Source: Loktanella sp. DSM 29012
GTDB taxonomy: Bacteria > Pseudomonadota > Alphaproteobacteria > Rhodobacterales > Rhodobacteraceae
NCBI RefSeq assembly: GCF_900110705.1
Contig: NZ_FOEJ01000003.1
Location: 62,001-126,000, forward strand
DNA length: 64,000 bases
Direction: 5' to 3'
The position numbers and the translations under genes are program-made. This document shows, piece after piece, positions 54,089 to 63,891 of this stretch (the first letter of the stretch is position 1; the number at the start of each line of letters is the position of its first letter). Under the pieces are notes generated by a model. The model saw only the letters and a list, made by a program, of their open reading frames with translations, was not told the origin of the DNA and made no database searches.

Positions 54089-54943
54089 TCATGACTGACC
54101 GATCTTGTCCTGTGTTTTCGTGTCAAAGTCCGACGCGCTGTGACGTTCGTGCAGCTGTTCGGACGGATCACCAAAGGACCGGTTTACCATGCGGCCGCGT
54201 TTGTAGGCGGGACGGTCCATGATCTCCGCGCTCCAGCGCTGGACGTTCTTGTAGCTGTCGGCCTGCAGAAATTCCTTGGCGTCATAGACCGAGCCGTTTG
54301 CCACCGCACCATACCAGGGCGCGATGGCGATGTCCGCGATGGTATAGCTGTCGCCGGCGATGAACGGACGATCAGCAAGGGTGCGGTCAAGCACGTCCAG
54401 CTGACGCTTGGCCTCCATCGTGAAACGGTTGATGGGGTATTCCATCGGTTCTGGCGCATAGGCGTAGAAATGGCCAAAGCCACCGCCCAGATAGGGCGCG
54501 CTGCCCATCTGCCAGAACAGCCAGTTCAGTGTTTCCGACCGTGTCGCCGGATCATGCGGCAAAAAGGCGTCGTATTCCTGCGCCAATTGCAGCAGGATCG
54601 ACCCGCTTTCGAACAGGCGAACGCCGGTTTTCGTGTCCAGCAGGGCCGGGATCTTGGAATTGGGGTTCACGGCGACAAAGCCGCTGCCGAACTGGTCGCC
54701 CTTGCCGATGTCGATCAGCCAGGCGTCGTATTCCGCATCATGCCCGGCCTCGAGCAGTTCCTCGAACATCACCGTGACCTTGACCCCGTTTGGCGTGGCA
54801 AGGCTGTGCAGCTGCCAACGGTGTTCACCCTGCGGCAGCGGTGCATCATGCGTGGGGCCTGCGATGGGGCGGTTCGTGCTGGCGAATTTGCCGCCGTTCT
54901 CGGCGTCCCATTCCCAGACCTTGGGGGGGGTGTAATCGGACAT
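54089..54943 (-). CDS. yghU: Glutathione-dependent disulfide-bond oxidoreductase (YghU-type GST)
   Basis: Glutathione transferase family protein of 284 residues. The N terminus TPPKVWEWDAENGGKFASTN, then RPIAGPTHDAPLPQGEHRWQ split over residues 23-44, is specific to YghU/Yfcg-like nu-class GSTs; the thioredoxin fold has VAVNPNSKIPALLDTKTG and LFESGSILLQLAQEY. These enzymes reduce disulfides with glutathione. ATG at 54943 gives the conserved start; an upstream GTG at 54979 adds unrelated residues. Confidence 0.92.
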   Translation of the reverse strand: MSDYTPPKVWEWDAENGGKFASTNRPIAGPTHDAPLPQGEHRWQLHSLATPNGVKVTVMFEELLEAGHDAEYDAWLIDIGKGDQFGSGFVAVNPNSKIPALLDTKTGVRLFESGSILLQLAQEYDAFLPHDPATRSETLNWLFWQMGSAPYLGGGFGHFYAYAPEPMEYPINRFTMEAKRQLDVLDRTLADRPFIAGDSYTIADIAIAPWYGAVANGSVYDAKEFLQADSYKNVQRWSAEIMDRPAYKRGRMVNRSFGDPSEQLHERHSASDFDTKTQDKIGQS

Positions 54944-55006
54944 GGTCAGACCTTTGATCAATGCGTTTCCATCAACCATTTAGCCCTACGGGCTGCGGAT
55001 CAAGGG

Positions 55007-55834
55007 TCAGCGTCCGACGGGGCGACCGCCGGGTAACGAAATCCGCGCGACCTGTTCGGCAATCGGGTCGGTGGACAGCGGATGCAGCGCACTGTCATAG
55101 CCATCCGGATCGCCAATCGGCTGCCATGCCCCATCGCGAAAAATCTCGAGCGCGTCGAAATTCGCCTTGTACCCCATCTTGGGACTGCCGGGCACCCAAT
55201 AGCCCAGATAGACATAAGGCAGGTTCAGTTCGCGTGCTACGTTGACGTGGTCAAGGATCAGGAACGTGCCGGGACTGTTGCGGGTCAGCGAAGGCCCAAA
55301 GAACGAATAGACCATCGACAGCCCATCGTCGAGGATATCGGTCAGGCAGGCCGCCAGGGGACCGTCATCGGGGGCATTGCGGTCGGAATATTCGATCAGG
55401 CGGGATCTGACGGGCGTTTCCTCGATCATCGCGGCGAATTCGAACATATCCATGTCCGCCATCCCACCGTCGGCGTGCCGTGTATCAAGGTATTCGCGGA
55501 ACAGATCGTATTGCGCCTCGGTCGCCCAGGGCGAGGTCGGGCGGCGTTCCAGATGCGCGTTGCGTTTCAGCACACGTTTCTGGCTGCGCGTCGGTTCGAA
55601 ATCCGCCACCCGGATACGCGCCGACATGCAGGCGGCACATTCCGAACAGGACGGACGATACAACACGTTCTGCGACCGCCGGAACCCCTGTTTTGACAGG
55701 GCGTCATTCAGTTCGGCCGCCTGCTCGCCCTGAAGTGCGGTGAACAACTTGCGTTCCATCCGCCCCTCCAGATAGGGGCAGGGTTGTGGCGCAGTCACAT
55801 AGAACTGCGGGGCGATTTGTAGATCGTGGCGCAT
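55007..55834 (-). CDS. bpt: Aspartate/glutamate leucyltransferase
   Basis: Aminoacyl-tRNA protein transferase of 275 residues that adds Leu to proteins with N-terminal Asp or Glu, marking them for ClpAP degradation. The N-terminal domain has the Cys set in [15 protein letters not shown], and [13 protein letters not shown] lies before it; the C-terminal part has [20 protein letters not shown] and [18 protein letters not shown], both family hallmarks. ATG at 55834 matches the conserved MRHD start; TTG two codons earlier is not needed. Confidence 0.94.
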   Translation of the reverse strand: MRHDLQIAPQFYVTAPQPCPYLEGRMERKLFTALQGEQAAELNDALSKQGFRRSQNVLYRPSCSECAACMSARIRVADFEPTRSQKRVLKRNAHLERRPTSPWATEAQYDLFREYLDTRHADGGMADMDMFEFAAMIEETPVRSRLIEYSDRNAPDDGPLAACLTDILDDGLSMVYSFFGPSLTRNSPGTFLILDHVNVARELNLPYVYLGYWVPGSPKMGYKANFDALEIFRDGAWQPIGDPDGYDSALHPLSTDPIAEQVARISLPGGRPVGR

Positions 55835-55905
55835 GATCAAAGATTGGTGCGCATCGGCGTGGCTGACAACCCCCGCCGATGCAACTTGTGCCAGATCACG
55901 CGTAT

Positions 55906-56346
55906 TTATGCCGGACGATTGATGGCGGTCGTGCCCATGATCATGTCGGTCAATCCCTGCCTCTTGGCCGTGACGGCCATCATGCCCACCGAAATCAGTT
56001 GCAGCGGGAATGTCACGACACTGATGGCATAGCCTGCGGTATGTACCAACGCCCCTGCCGATGTCAGCGCCGCACCCTGTGCGTCACGCAGCGCGATGTT
56101 GAACAGGCGCATCCCCCAAGTGGCCGATTGGTTGGCGATCGTGAACCACCGGTACAGAAAACCGACGACCATCATCAGCACCGGAAAAAAGAACAGCGCG
56201 ATGAACAACGTCAGCGGCAGCAGGATCAGTGACATCAGGAAAACCACGGTCACATCCACCAGCCAGGCCAACAGCCTGCGGCTGCGAACACCGTCGTAGA
56301 ATTCCGGCATCAAATCCGGATCGGGCAGGGCGGTCAGCGTCGTCAT
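55906..56346 (-). CDS. RDD family membrane protein
   Basis: Small membrane protein of 146 residues with the RDD-type start [18 protein letters not shown], two or three helices ([20 protein letters not shown], and one near 100-125) and a terminal [10 protein letters not shown], the family's end motif. Role unknown, possibly transport. ATG at 56346 has AGGA five bases upstream; an ATG two codons earlier is also possible. Confidence 0.88.
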   Translation of the reverse strand: MTTLTALPDPDLMPEFYDGVRSRRLLAWLVDVTVVFLMSLILLPLTLFIALFFFPVLMMVVGFLYRWFTIANQSATWGMRLFNIALRDAQGAALTSAGALVHTAGYAISVVTFPLQLISVGMMAVTAKRQGLTDMIMGTTAINRPA

Positions 56347-56409
56347 GGTCATCCTATCGTATCATGTAGATTGGGACCGACCCCCGTTGTCGGGGGCCGG
56401 ACGTTTGGT

Positions 56410-56826
56410 TCAGGCGGTCTTGTCGGACGGTTCTGTGTCCTTGGTCTGGCCACGGTCGGCCATAAACTGGTCGAATTCGGCCTTGTCCTTGGCTTCGCGC
56501 AGGCGGCCCAGGAACGCTGTGAATTCGTCCTGTTCCTCTTGCAGACGACGCAGCGTGTCCCCCTTGTAGGCGTCAAATGCCTGGTTTCCCGAGGACGCCA
56601 TGACATTGACGCTGCGTGGGGCGGATGCCTTGGCACCGCGCGCGAATTTACCGGCAAAGACCATGTAGGCCAGCAGTGCCAGACCAACCGGCCAGACAAA
56701 GATGAAGGCCGCGACGGTCGCGGCGATCCAAGCGCCGCGTCCGCGGGCGTCCAGCCAGGATTCAGCGCGTTGCAGCCAGGCGATCGGACCGGTCGTTGTG
56801 ACGGGGTAGGTATTGGTCGCACTCAT
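56410..56826 (-). CDS. DUF2852 domain protein
   Basis: Protein of 138 residues with one membrane helix (IAATVAAFIFVWPVGLALLAY), a basic turn, and a C-terminal cytoplasmic coiled coil (RRLQEEQDEFTAFLGRLREA), followed by an acidic tail. This is the DUF2852 pattern of alphaproteobacteria. Function unknown. The 120 bp upstream is AT-rich and holds its promoter. A hairpin (CCCCCG/CGGGGG at 56379-56394) lies just downstream without a T-run. Confidence 0.85.
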   Translation of the reverse strand: MSATNTYPVTTTGPIAWLQRAESWLDARGRGAWIAATVAAFIFVWPVGLALLAYMVFAGKFARGAKASAPRSVNVMASSGNQAFDAYKGDTLRRLQEEQDEFTAFLGRLREAKDKAEFDQFMADRGQTKDTEPSDKTA

Positions 56827-56946
56827 GATGTTTCTCCGTTCGGGTTTATGTAAATGCCTTTCACATTACCCATATCGGTGTGAGATCTGCGCTATGCAAG
56901 TGTTGATGTGAACGTTTTTTACATAAATTGTCATTCGTGTTTTTTA

Positions 56947-57435
56947 TCAGTTACTTAGGTCATTCTTGACGGTGAATGGCGCGAGCTGTGCGCCGGATAT
57001 CCGCAACAGGTCGGCGGGAGCCACCGCAAAGATATGGTGGGGTGTTCCGGCCGCCGCATAGACGACATCGAACGTCATCAGGTGGGGGTCCATGAAGGCC
57101 CGTGGCGGCGTCAGATGCCCAACGGGTGACACGCCACCGATCGCGAATCCCGTCACCTTGCGCACGACGGCGGGATCGGCACGCGTCAGCGGCTCGCCTG
57201 TCAGGGCGGCGGCTGTCGCGGGATCGACGGTCTGACCGCCTGCTGTGATGAACAACACCAGATTGCCTGTATCTCTTCCCTGAAAGATGATGGATTTCGC
57301 AATCTGATCGACCGTGCAGCCCTGCGCATCGGCTGCGGCCTGTGCGGTCCTTGTCCCTTCGGCCAGCGCGACAGGCGTGATATCCAGTCCTGCCGCCGTC
57401 AGGGCCTGCGTGACGCGTTTCAGACTCTTGCTCAT
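56947..57435 (-). CDS. YbaK/prolyl-tRNA deacylase family protein
   Basis: Editing-domain protein of 162 residues. Family features: TRTAQAAADAQGCTVDQIAK, SIIFQGRDTGNLVLFITAGG, and GFAIGGVSPVGHL, which is the conserved loop with FAIGG; VYAAAGTPHHIFAVAP follows. Members hydrolyse mischarged Cys- or Ala-tRNA(Pro). ATG at 57435 follows AGGAG; a much longer upstream frame is only the shadow of glnE. Divergent from glnE with 52 bp between. Confidence 0.92.
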   Translation of the reverse strand: MSKSLKRVTQALTAAGLDITPVALAEGTRTAQAAADAQGCTVDQIAKSIIFQGRDTGNLVLFITAGGQTVDPATAAALTGEPLTRADPAVVRKVTGFAIGGVSPVGHLTPPRAFMDPHLMTFDVVYAAAGTPHHIFAVAPADLLRISGAQLAPFTVKNDLSN

Positions 57436-57487
57436 CGGGGTGGCTCCTGACACGGTTGGGCTGCAATCGACAAAGGGTATCTGCGCC

Positions 57488-60280
57488 ATGACAGCTGATC
57501 CAGTCCCGTCAACAGGCCGTCTGGGGGATCGTATCATCCGGGTGCCACGCGCCCACAATGCGGAACGCGGCGCCGATGCGTTGGAACGCCTGCCTGACGC
57601 GTCGGGTCCGTTTCGCGACCTGATCGCAGGCACTGCGGGATGCAGCCCGTATCTTGCGGGCCTGATCGCCCGCGAGGCCGACTGGTTGCCACAGGCAGAG
57701 GCAGCACCCGAACAGGCGCTGTCCGATACGCTGGCGGCTGTAGCGTCGCTGTCGCTGTCCGATCTGCCTGACGGTCTGCGACAGGCCAAGCGGCGTGTGG
57801 CGCTGTTGACGGCTCTGGCCGATCTGGGGGGCGTCTGGCCGTTGGCGCAGGTCACGCAGGCGCTGACCGATCTGGCCGCGACCGCCACACATGCGGCCCT
57901 TGTTGCGCTGACCGAGGCCGAGATCGCGCGTGGCAAGCTGCCGGGTCTGACGGTTGATGACGCGGCCACGGCAGGCGGGATGACGGCGCTGGCCATGGGC
58001 AAGATGGGTGCCGGAGAGCTGAACTATTCGTCCGATATCGACCTGATCTGCCTGTTTGACGAGACCCGGTTCGCCCCCGAGGATGTCGCCGAGGCGCGTG
58101 CCGGTTTCGTGCGGGTCACGCGGCGCATGTGCGCGATGATGTCGGATGTGACCGCTGGCGGCTATGTGTTCCGCACCGACCTGCGGCTGCGCCCCGATGC
58201 CAGCGTCACGCCGGTCTGCATCGCGATGGATACCGCCGAACGTTATTACGAAAGCGTCGGCCGCACTTGGGAACGTGCGGCCTATATCAAGGCGCACCCC
58301 TGCGCCGGGGATATCGCGGCGGGTCACCGGTTCCTGCAGACGCTGCGCCCGTTTGTCTGGCGGCGGCACCTTGATTTCGCGGCGATCCAGGATGCCCACG
58401 ACATGCGCCTGCGCATCCGTGACCACAAGGGTTTGCACGGGCCGCTGACGCTGGCGGGGCACAACATGAAGCTGGGGCGCGGCGGCATCCGCGAGATCGA
58501 GTTCTTTACCCAGACACGGCAGTTGATCGCGGGCGGGCGGGATCCCGGCCTGCGGGTGCGTGGCACGCTGGACGGGCTTGCCGCCCTTGCGGATGCAGGA
58601 TGGATTCCCGGCGACGTGCGTGACCAGCTGTCCGATCATTACACGTTCCACCGCACGGTCGAACATCGTTTGCAAATGGTGCAGGACGCCCAGACCCATG
58701 CGTTGCCCAATGATGGCGACGGCTTTGCCCGGCTGGCCGCCATGATGGACCGCGACGTGGACGACCTGCGACGCGACCTGACAGAACGGCTGGAATCAGT
58801 TCATGATCTGACCGAAGGATTCTTTGCCCCCGACACCCCGGAACCGGCCCCGGAATGGGGGGAACAGTTGACCGCCCGCTGGCTGGATTATCCCGCCTTG
58901 CGGTCCGCACGCGCGGTCGAGATTTTCCGCCGCGTGCGCCCGGTCATCCTCAGGCGTCTGCAAGATGCGGCGCGCCCCGAAGAGGCGCTGGCGCAATTCG
59001 ATACCTTTCTTGCCGGTCTTCCGGCGGGGGTGCAGTTGTTTTCGCTGTTCGATGCCAATCCCCAGCTGACCCAGCTGATCGTCGACATCTGTGCGACCGC
59101 ACCGGCCCTTGCGCAATATCTGTCGCGCAACGCAGGCGTGCTGGATGCAGTGATCGGCGGTGATTTCTTTGCGCCTTGGCCCGGTCAGGACGCGCTGACG
59201 CAGGGGCTGTGCGATGATCTGGCGCAGGCGCAGGACTATGAGGCGGCGTTGTCCCGCGCGCGCCTCTGGACGCGGGAACGCCATTTCCGCATTGGTGTGC
59301 ACCATCTGCGCGGATTGATCGACGCCCCCACCAGCGGGGCGCAATATGCCGACCTTGCAGGCGCTGTCGTGACAGCACTCTGGCCGGTGGTCTGTGACGA
59401 ATTCACGCGAAAACACGGCACGGTCGCGGGGCGTGGAGCGGTGGTCGTGGCGATGGGATCACTGGGGGCGGGGCGGTTGAACGCGCAGTCCGACTTGGAC
59501 CTGATCGTGATCTATGACGCGGACGGCGACGCGATGTCGGATGGCAAACGGCCCTTGCCCGCGCGGACCTATTATGCCCGGCTGACACAGGCGTTGGTCA
59601 CGGCCCTGTCCGCACCGATGGGCGACGGTCGGTTGTACGAGGTCGACATGCGCCTGCGGCCCTCAGGTCGCAAGGGGCCCGTGGCCACATCCTGGGCCGC
59701 CTTTCAGGCCTATCAGACGGCCGAGGCCTGGACATGGGAACACCTTGCTCTGACACGCGCGCGGGTCATCGCTGGCCCTGCGGATCTGGCCCAGGGGGTC
59801 GAGACCTTTCGCCGTGATCTGTTGCGGATCAAGGGGCAGGGCGAAACCGTTCTGGCGGACGTGGCGGACATGCGTCGCAGATTGGAAGAGGCCAAGCCGA
59901 CGGGGGCGGTCTGGGACGCCAAGAACGGTGCGGGTCGCCTGATGGACAGCGATCTGGCGGCGCAGACCATCGCGCTCTTGGCGGGGGCACCTGCACGCGC
60001 GGCACCCGACCAGATTGATGCAGGACGGTCGCTGGCTGGCGTTTCGGATGCAACCATCACCGATCTATGTGCGGCGCAGGATCTGTTCTGGTCGTTGCAG
60101 GCCGCTGCACGGCTGTTGACTGGCGCGATTCTGGACCCAGATGCACTGGGCGAAGGCGGCCGTCGGTTCGTTCTGCGCGAGGTGGGATGTGACGACCTTG
60201 ACGCGCTGGCCGATCGCATCGCAACGGTATCGCGGGCCGCAGATGCGGCATTCGCAAGATTATTGGAGGGTCCCCGATGA
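57488..60280 (+). CDS. glnE: Bifunctional glutamine synthetase adenylyltransferase/deadenylase
   Basis: Enzyme of 930 residues that adenylylates and deadenylylates GlnA Tyr397 under control of PII and glutamine. Two nucleotidyltransferase domains are clear: the N-terminal one with MGKMGAGELNYSSDIDL and the C-terminal one with GSLGAGRLNAQSDLDL, each followed by an adenylyltransferase HUB region. FTQTRQLIAGGRDPGLRVRG lies in the N-terminal half. The ATG at 57488 was chosen from the conserved sequence; the frame is open 58 codons further upstream but overlaps the divergent YbaK gene. The target glnA and the regulator glnB are at 10.5-12.3 kb. The stop overlaps the next small ORF. Confidence 0.96.
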   Translation: MTADPVPSTGRLGDRIIRVPRAHNAERGADALERLPDASGPFRDLIAGTAGCSPYLAGLIAREADWLPQAEAAPEQALSDTLAAVASLSLSDLPDGLRQAKRRVALLTALADLGGVWPLAQVTQALTDLAATATHAALVALTEAEIARGKLPGLTVDDAATAGGMTALAMGKMGAGELNYSSDIDLICLFDETRFAPEDVAEARAGFVRVTRRMCAMMSDVTAGGYVFRTDLRLRPDASVTPVCIAMDTAERYYESVGRTWERAAYIKAHPCAGDIAAGHRFLQTLRPFVWRRHLDFAAIQDAHDMRLRIRDHKGLHGPLTLAGHNMKLGRGGIREIEFFTQTRQLIAGGRDPGLRVRGTLDGLAALADAGWIPGDVRDQLSDHYTFHRTVEHRLQMVQDAQTHALPNDGDGFARLAAMMDRDVDDLRRDLTERLESVHDLTEGFFAPDTPEPAPEWGEQLTARWLDYPALRSARAVEIFRRVRPVILRRLQDAARPEEALAQFDTFLAGLPAGVQLFSLFDANPQLTQLIVDICATAPALAQYLSRNAGVLDAVIGGDFFAPWPGQDALTQGLCDDLAQAQDYEAALSRARLWTRERHFRIGVHHLRGLIDAPTSGAQYADLAGAVVTALWPVVCDEFTRKHGTVAGRGAVVVAMGSLGAGRLNAQSDLDLIVIYDADGDAMSDGKRPLPARTYYARLTQALVTALSAPMGDGRLYEVDMRLRPSGRKGPVATSWAAFQAYQTAEAWTWEHLALTRARVIAGPADLAQGVETFRRDLLRIKGQGETVLADVADMRRRLEEAKPTGAVWDAKNGAGRLMDSDLAAQTIALLAGAPARAAPDQIDAGRSLAGVSDATITDLCAAQDLFWSLQAAARLLTGAILDPDALGEGGRRFVLREVGCDDLDALADRIATVSRAADAAFARLLEGPR

Positions 60281-60543
60281 AGGGTGACGCACGCGACCCC
60301 AGTGGCCTGATCGCCGAATCCTTTCGGATCGAAGGGATCACGCAGGCGGAATGTCGGAATATCTTTCTGGACTGGGCGCTGAAACTGCCCGTTCAGCAGG
60401 ACAGCCAGTCGGTCATCCCCGAACTGCTGGAACGCCACGCGGATCAGCCGGACAACCACCCGATGATCCAGACCCTGCGCGAAGGATTGGCCCGCGCGCC
60501 CCGGCCCGGCAGGCGGGGCGGACGCGCGGGCCGCATGTCCTAG
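60277..60543 (+). CDS. Small hypothetical protein coupled to glnE
   Basis: Protein of 88 residues of unknown function. It starts inside the glnE stop (ATGA), so the two are translationally coupled. ITQAECRNIFLDWALKLPV is helical and amphipathic, the C terminus is very Arg-rich (ARAPRPGRRGGRAGR). It may be part of the glnE control unit, but no family is recognised. It ends in TAG and converges with eda with a 4-bp overlap. Confidence 0.7.
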   Translation: MKGDARDPSGLIAESFRIEGITQAECRNIFLDWALKLPVQQDSQSVIPELLERHADQPDNHPMIQTLREGLARAPRPGRRGGRAGRMS

Positions 60544-61181
60544 CGGGCCAGTTGGGCTGCCTCGCGGGCCAAGGCCTCGATCCCGGCCCAATCGCCGCTG
60601 GCGACCATATCCGCCGGTGCGACCCAGCTGCCGCCGACACACAGTGTGTTCGACAGCGCCAAATAGTCAGGCGCGTTTTTCAGGCTGACACCGCCTGTGG
60701 GGCAGAATTTGACCTGCGGGATCGGCGCGCCGATCGCCTTGAGAGCGGGCACCCCGCCATTCGCCTCTGCCGGAAAGAATTTCTGCACGGTGTAGCCGCG
60801 TTCCAGCAGGGCCATTGCCTCTGATGCCGTGGCGGCACCGGGCAGCAGGGGCAGTTCGTTCGCCTCGCAGGCGTCCAGCAGCAGGTCCGTCGCACCCGGT
60901 GAAACACCGAATTGCGCGCCTGCCGCCTTGGCGTTTTCCACGTCCTTGGGTGTCAGCAGCGTGCCTGCACCGACCACTCCACCCGGCACGGCGGCCATTT
61001 CGCGGATGGCGTCGAGTGCCGCCGGGGTGCGCAATGTCACCTCCAGCGCGGGCAGGCCGCCTGCGATCAGCGCGCGGGCCAGATCGGCGGCCTTGGCCGC
61101 ATCATGCAGCACCAGCACGGGCACGACCGGGGCCAGTTCGCACAGTTTGCGGTTCAGCTCAGAGGCTTGTTCAGGGGTCAT
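60540..61181 (-). CDS. eda: KDPG/KHG aldolase
   Basis: 2-dehydro-3-deoxy-phosphogluconate aldolase of 213 residues, last step of the Entner-Doudoroff pathway giving pyruvate and glyceraldehyde 3-phosphate. Active-site motifs LPALEVTLRTPAALDAI (Glu), GAGTLLTPKDVENA and the Schiff-base Lys in VQKFFPAEANGG; KFCPTGGVSLKN follows. It lies 27 bp after edd on the minus strand. Stop TAG, overlapping the convergent small ORF. Confidence 0.96.
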   Translation of the reverse strand: MTPEQASELNRKLCELAPVVPVLVLHDAAKAADLARALIAGGLPALEVTLRTPAALDAIREMAAVPGGVVGAGTLLTPKDVENAKAAGAQFGVSPGATDLLLDACEANELPLLPGAATASEAMALLERGYTVQKFFPAEANGGVPALKAIGAPIPQVKFCPTGGVSLKNAPDYLALSNTLCVGGSWVAPADMVASGDWAGIEALAREAAQLAR

Positions 61182-61208
61182 GTCTTTGGTTCCTATTCTA
61201 GAGCTGGA

Positions 61209-63014
61209 TCAGAGGATGGCAGCAGCGCCGTCGGTGGCAAGGCCGACGTTCTTGCGGAAGGTTTCAAACAGCTCTCGTCCGACACCCGTGCCGTTGCCGG
61301 ACAGGTCGGCCACCGCAACATCGCGCGTGTCGAGGTCCACGCCAACGGCGTCGATGGTTCCGGTCGCGGCGTCCAGGCGAACCACGTCACCGTCGCGCAG
61401 TCGTGCAATCGGCCCACCGGCTGCCGCCTCTGGGCAGACATGAATGGCTGACGGCACCTTGCCAGACGCACCCGACATGCGCCCGTCGGTGACCAAGGCC
61501 ACCTTCAGCCCGCGGTCCTGCAACACCGCCAGCACAGGTGTCAGACCATGCAGTTCCGGCATGCCGTTGGATTTCGGTCCCTGAAACCGGACGACGATGA
61601 TCGTATCGGACGTGAATTCACCCGCCTTGAACGCCGCCTTGACGCTGTCCTGATCGTGAAAGATGCGGCACGGGGCCTCGACGATGTGACGTTCCTTTGC
61701 CACCGCCGAGGTTTTCATCACACCACGGCCGAGGTTGCCGGCCAGCTGTTGCAGGCCGCCCGTGGGCTGGAACGGATCAGTGGCGGGGCGCAGGATCTTG
61801 TCGTTCTGCGTCTTGCCCTCGCCCTTGACGTAGGTGATGCGACCATCGTCAAGCTTGGGTTCCTGCGTGTACAACTCCAGTCCGTCGCCTGCCACGGTGC
61901 GCACGTCGTCGTGCAGCAGACCTGCGTTCAGCAACTCTCCGATCATGTAGCCCAGGCCGCCCGCCGCGTGGAAATGGTTCACATCGGCCAGACCGTTCGG
62001 ATAGACCTTGGCCATCAGTGGCGTCACGTCCGAGAGATCCGAAAAATCCTCGAGATCAAGGATCACGCCAGCCGCCCGCGCCATGGCCGGCAAATGCAGC
62101 ACAAGGTTCGTCGATCCCCCCGTGGCCATCAGACCCACCAGACCGTTCACAAAGGCGCGTTCGTCCAGAATGTCGCTGACCGGCGTGAAATCATTGCCAA
62201 GCGCCGTGATCTGGGCCGCCCGTTCTGTGCCCGCGACCGTCAAGGCATCGCGCAATGGTGTGTTGGGGTTCACGAATGACGCCCCGGGCAGGTGCAGCCC
62301 CATGAATTCCATCAGCATCTGATTGGAATTGGCCGTTCCGTAGAACGTGCAGGTGCCCGGCCCGTGATAGCTGGCCATTTCGGCCTTCATCAGTTCCTCG
62401 CGGCCGACTTCGCCGGTGGCGAATTGCTGGCGGACCTTGGCCTTTTCATCGTTTGGCAGACCGCTGACCATCGGGCCTGCGGGCAGGAAAATCGACGGGA
62501 TGTAGCCAAAGGTCGCGGCGGCCATCACGAGGCCGGGCACGATCTTGTCGCAGACACCCAGATAGATCGCGCTGTCAAAGGTGTTGTGCGACAGGCCGAC
62601 GGCAGCGGCCAGCGCGATCACGTCGCGGCTGAACAGAGACAGTTCCATCCCGGTCTGGCCCTGCGTGACACCATCACACATGGCAGGCACACCGCCCGCC
62701 ACCTGTGCTGTCGCACCGACGGCATTGGCGGCCTGCTTGATAAAGTTCGGGTACGTTTCAAAGGGTTGATGCGCCGACAACATGTCGTTGTAGGCGGTAA
62801 TGATGCCGATATTGGGGGCCACATCCCCGACCAGCGCATCCTTTTGTCCTGCCATCGCGGCATAGGCATGGGCCTGGTTGCCGCAGGTCAGGTGCGACCG
62901 GCGCGGACCTTCGGCGGCGGCGCGTGCCATGGTGTCGAGATATGTCTTGCGCGGTCCTTCGGACCGGGCGCGAATACGGTCGGTTACTTCTGCGATTTTG
63001 GGATGCAGGGCCAT
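61209..63014 (-). CDS. edd: 6-phosphogluconate dehydratase
   Basis: Iron-sulfur dehydratase of 601 residues, first step of the Entner-Doudoroff branch. Iron-sulfur ligands are in [30 protein letters not shown] (split at residues 152-172) and [30 protein letters not shown] is near the C terminus. ATG at 63014 is chosen ([10 protein letters not shown]); TTG/ATG starts upstream to 63053 lack conservation. A LacI-type operator sits 45 bp upstream. Confidence 0.96.
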   Translation of the reverse strand: MALHPKIAEVTDRIRARSEGPRKTYLDTMARAAAEGPRRSHLTCGNQAHAYAAMAGQKDALVGDVAPNIGIITAYNDMLSAHQPFETYPNFIKQAANAVGATAQVAGGVPAMCDGVTQGQTGMELSLFSRDVIALAAAVGLSHNTFDSAIYLGVCDKIVPGLVMAAATFGYIPSIFLPAGPMVSGLPNDEKAKVRQQFATGEVGREELMKAEMASYHGPGTCTFYGTANSNQMLMEFMGLHLPGASFVNPNTPLRDALTVAGTERAAQITALGNDFTPVSDILDERAFVNGLVGLMATGGSTNLVLHLPAMARAAGVILDLEDFSDLSDVTPLMAKVYPNGLADVNHFHAAGGLGYMIGELLNAGLLHDDVRTVAGDGLELYTQEPKLDDGRITYVKGEGKTQNDKILRPATDPFQPTGGLQQLAGNLGRGVMKTSAVAKERHIVEAPCRIFHDQDSVKAAFKAGEFTSDTIIVVRFQGPKSNGMPELHGLTPVLAVLQDRGLKVALVTDGRMSGASGKVPSAIHVCPEAAAGGPIARLRDGDVVRLDAATGTIDAVGVDLDTRDVAVADLSGNGTGVGRELFETFRKNVGLATDGAAAIL

Positions 63015-63058
63015 TGGAACCTCTGGTTTTGCGGGTTGCCGATCTTCTAGCACGTCTA

Positions 63059-63070
63059 GTTAGCGCTAAC
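63059..63070. promoter_or_regulatory. LacI-family operator upstream of edd
   Basis: Perfect palindrome GTTAGCGCTAAC, the kind of site bound by LacI/GntR-type sugar regulators, 45-56 bp before the edd ATG where it would overlap the promoter. No regulator gene of this type is in the window. The rest of the 218-bp gap to the lipoprotein gene shows no other feature. Confidence 0.6.
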
Positions 63071-63232
63071 AACTCATCCAGTGTGAAATGGGCAACAGAT
63101 ATGCGGCTGTTGATTGATGTCGTGTCGCAACCATGAGCTGACCATATTCTGACCCCATTTCGCAATTAGTCATCTCGCCAGACGAAATCGACGACAGTGG
63201 CCACGTGTCACTTAAACGTTTGGAGTAAGGTG

Positions 63233-63850
63233 ATGGGATTTGTGAAGTTTTTTGCGCTCGGTGCGGTTTGCGCCATTCTGACCGCCTGCGGCAGTACCGA
63301 CCAGGTGGCGATGCGAAACGCACCGCTTGACCTTGGCCCCGGCGTCGAGGCCGGGCAGACGATCCAGCAGCGCGACTATCAGATCGTGGACCTGAATTTC
63401 GTGGCCCCCGCAGAATTGTCGGTTTCAGAACGCAACGGTTACTATCCGATGGCTGACATTGTCTGGCGTGGCGACCGGATCGGTGACCGCAAGACACAGA
63501 TTGCAGAGCTGTTCCGCACCGCCGCTACGCGGAACATGGATGCTGACGGACTGGGCCGTCCGGTGGTCGTCGATGTGCAGTTGCGCCGGTTCCACGGCGT
63601 GACCGAACGGGTGCGCTATTCGGTCGGTGGCGTCTACAACATCGTGTTCGACATGACCGTGCGTGATGCAACAACCGGTGCGGTGATCGAACCCGCCCGC
63701 AAGGTGGTGGCCAACATGCCGGCCCCCGGTGGCACCGCCGCTATCATTGCCGAACAATCGGGGCAAACCGAAAAGGTGCGCGTGACCGATTTCCTGACGC
63801 TGGTCCTGTCTGATGAACTGTCGGGCCCGGTGCAGACTGCAAGCCGCTAA
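63233..63850 (+). CDS. Lipoprotein of the DUF6778 type
   Basis: Protein of 205 residues, with a signal peptide ending in a lipobox (CAILTAC, Cys at about residue 19). The mature part has VVVDVQLRRFHGVTERVRYS and a conserved YNIVFDMTVRDATTGAV, seen in small roseobacter lipoproteins. Function unknown. ATG at 63233 follows GGAGTAAGGTG; earlier in-frame starts lack a site. Confidence 0.8.
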   Translation: MGFVKFFALGAVCAILTACGSTDQVAMRNAPLDLGPGVEAGQTIQQRDYQIVDLNFVAPAELSVSERNGYYPMADIVWRGDRIGDRKTQIAELFRTAATRNMDADGLGRPVVVDVQLRRFHGVTERVRYSVGGVYNIVFDMTVRDATTGAVIEPARKVVANMPAPGGTAAIIAEQSGQTEKVRVTDFLTLVLSDELSGPVQTASR

Positions 63851-63856
63851 ACCTAC

Positions 63857-63876
63857 TGGCGGCGGATCCGCCGCCG
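63857..63876. repeat. GC-rich palindrome between the lipoprotein and the last gene
   Basis: Perfect inverted repeat GGCGGCGGATCCGCCGCC between the two plus-strand genes; no T-run follows, so it is a structural hairpin and not an ordinary terminator. Confidence 0.5.
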
Positions 63877-63891
63877 GGGTAGGGGATGTGC

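Noticed and set aside
57436-58002. N-terminal extension of the YbaK gene
   Set aside because: This part is the antisense of glnE; the YbaK family sequence and its ribosome-binding site begin at 57435.
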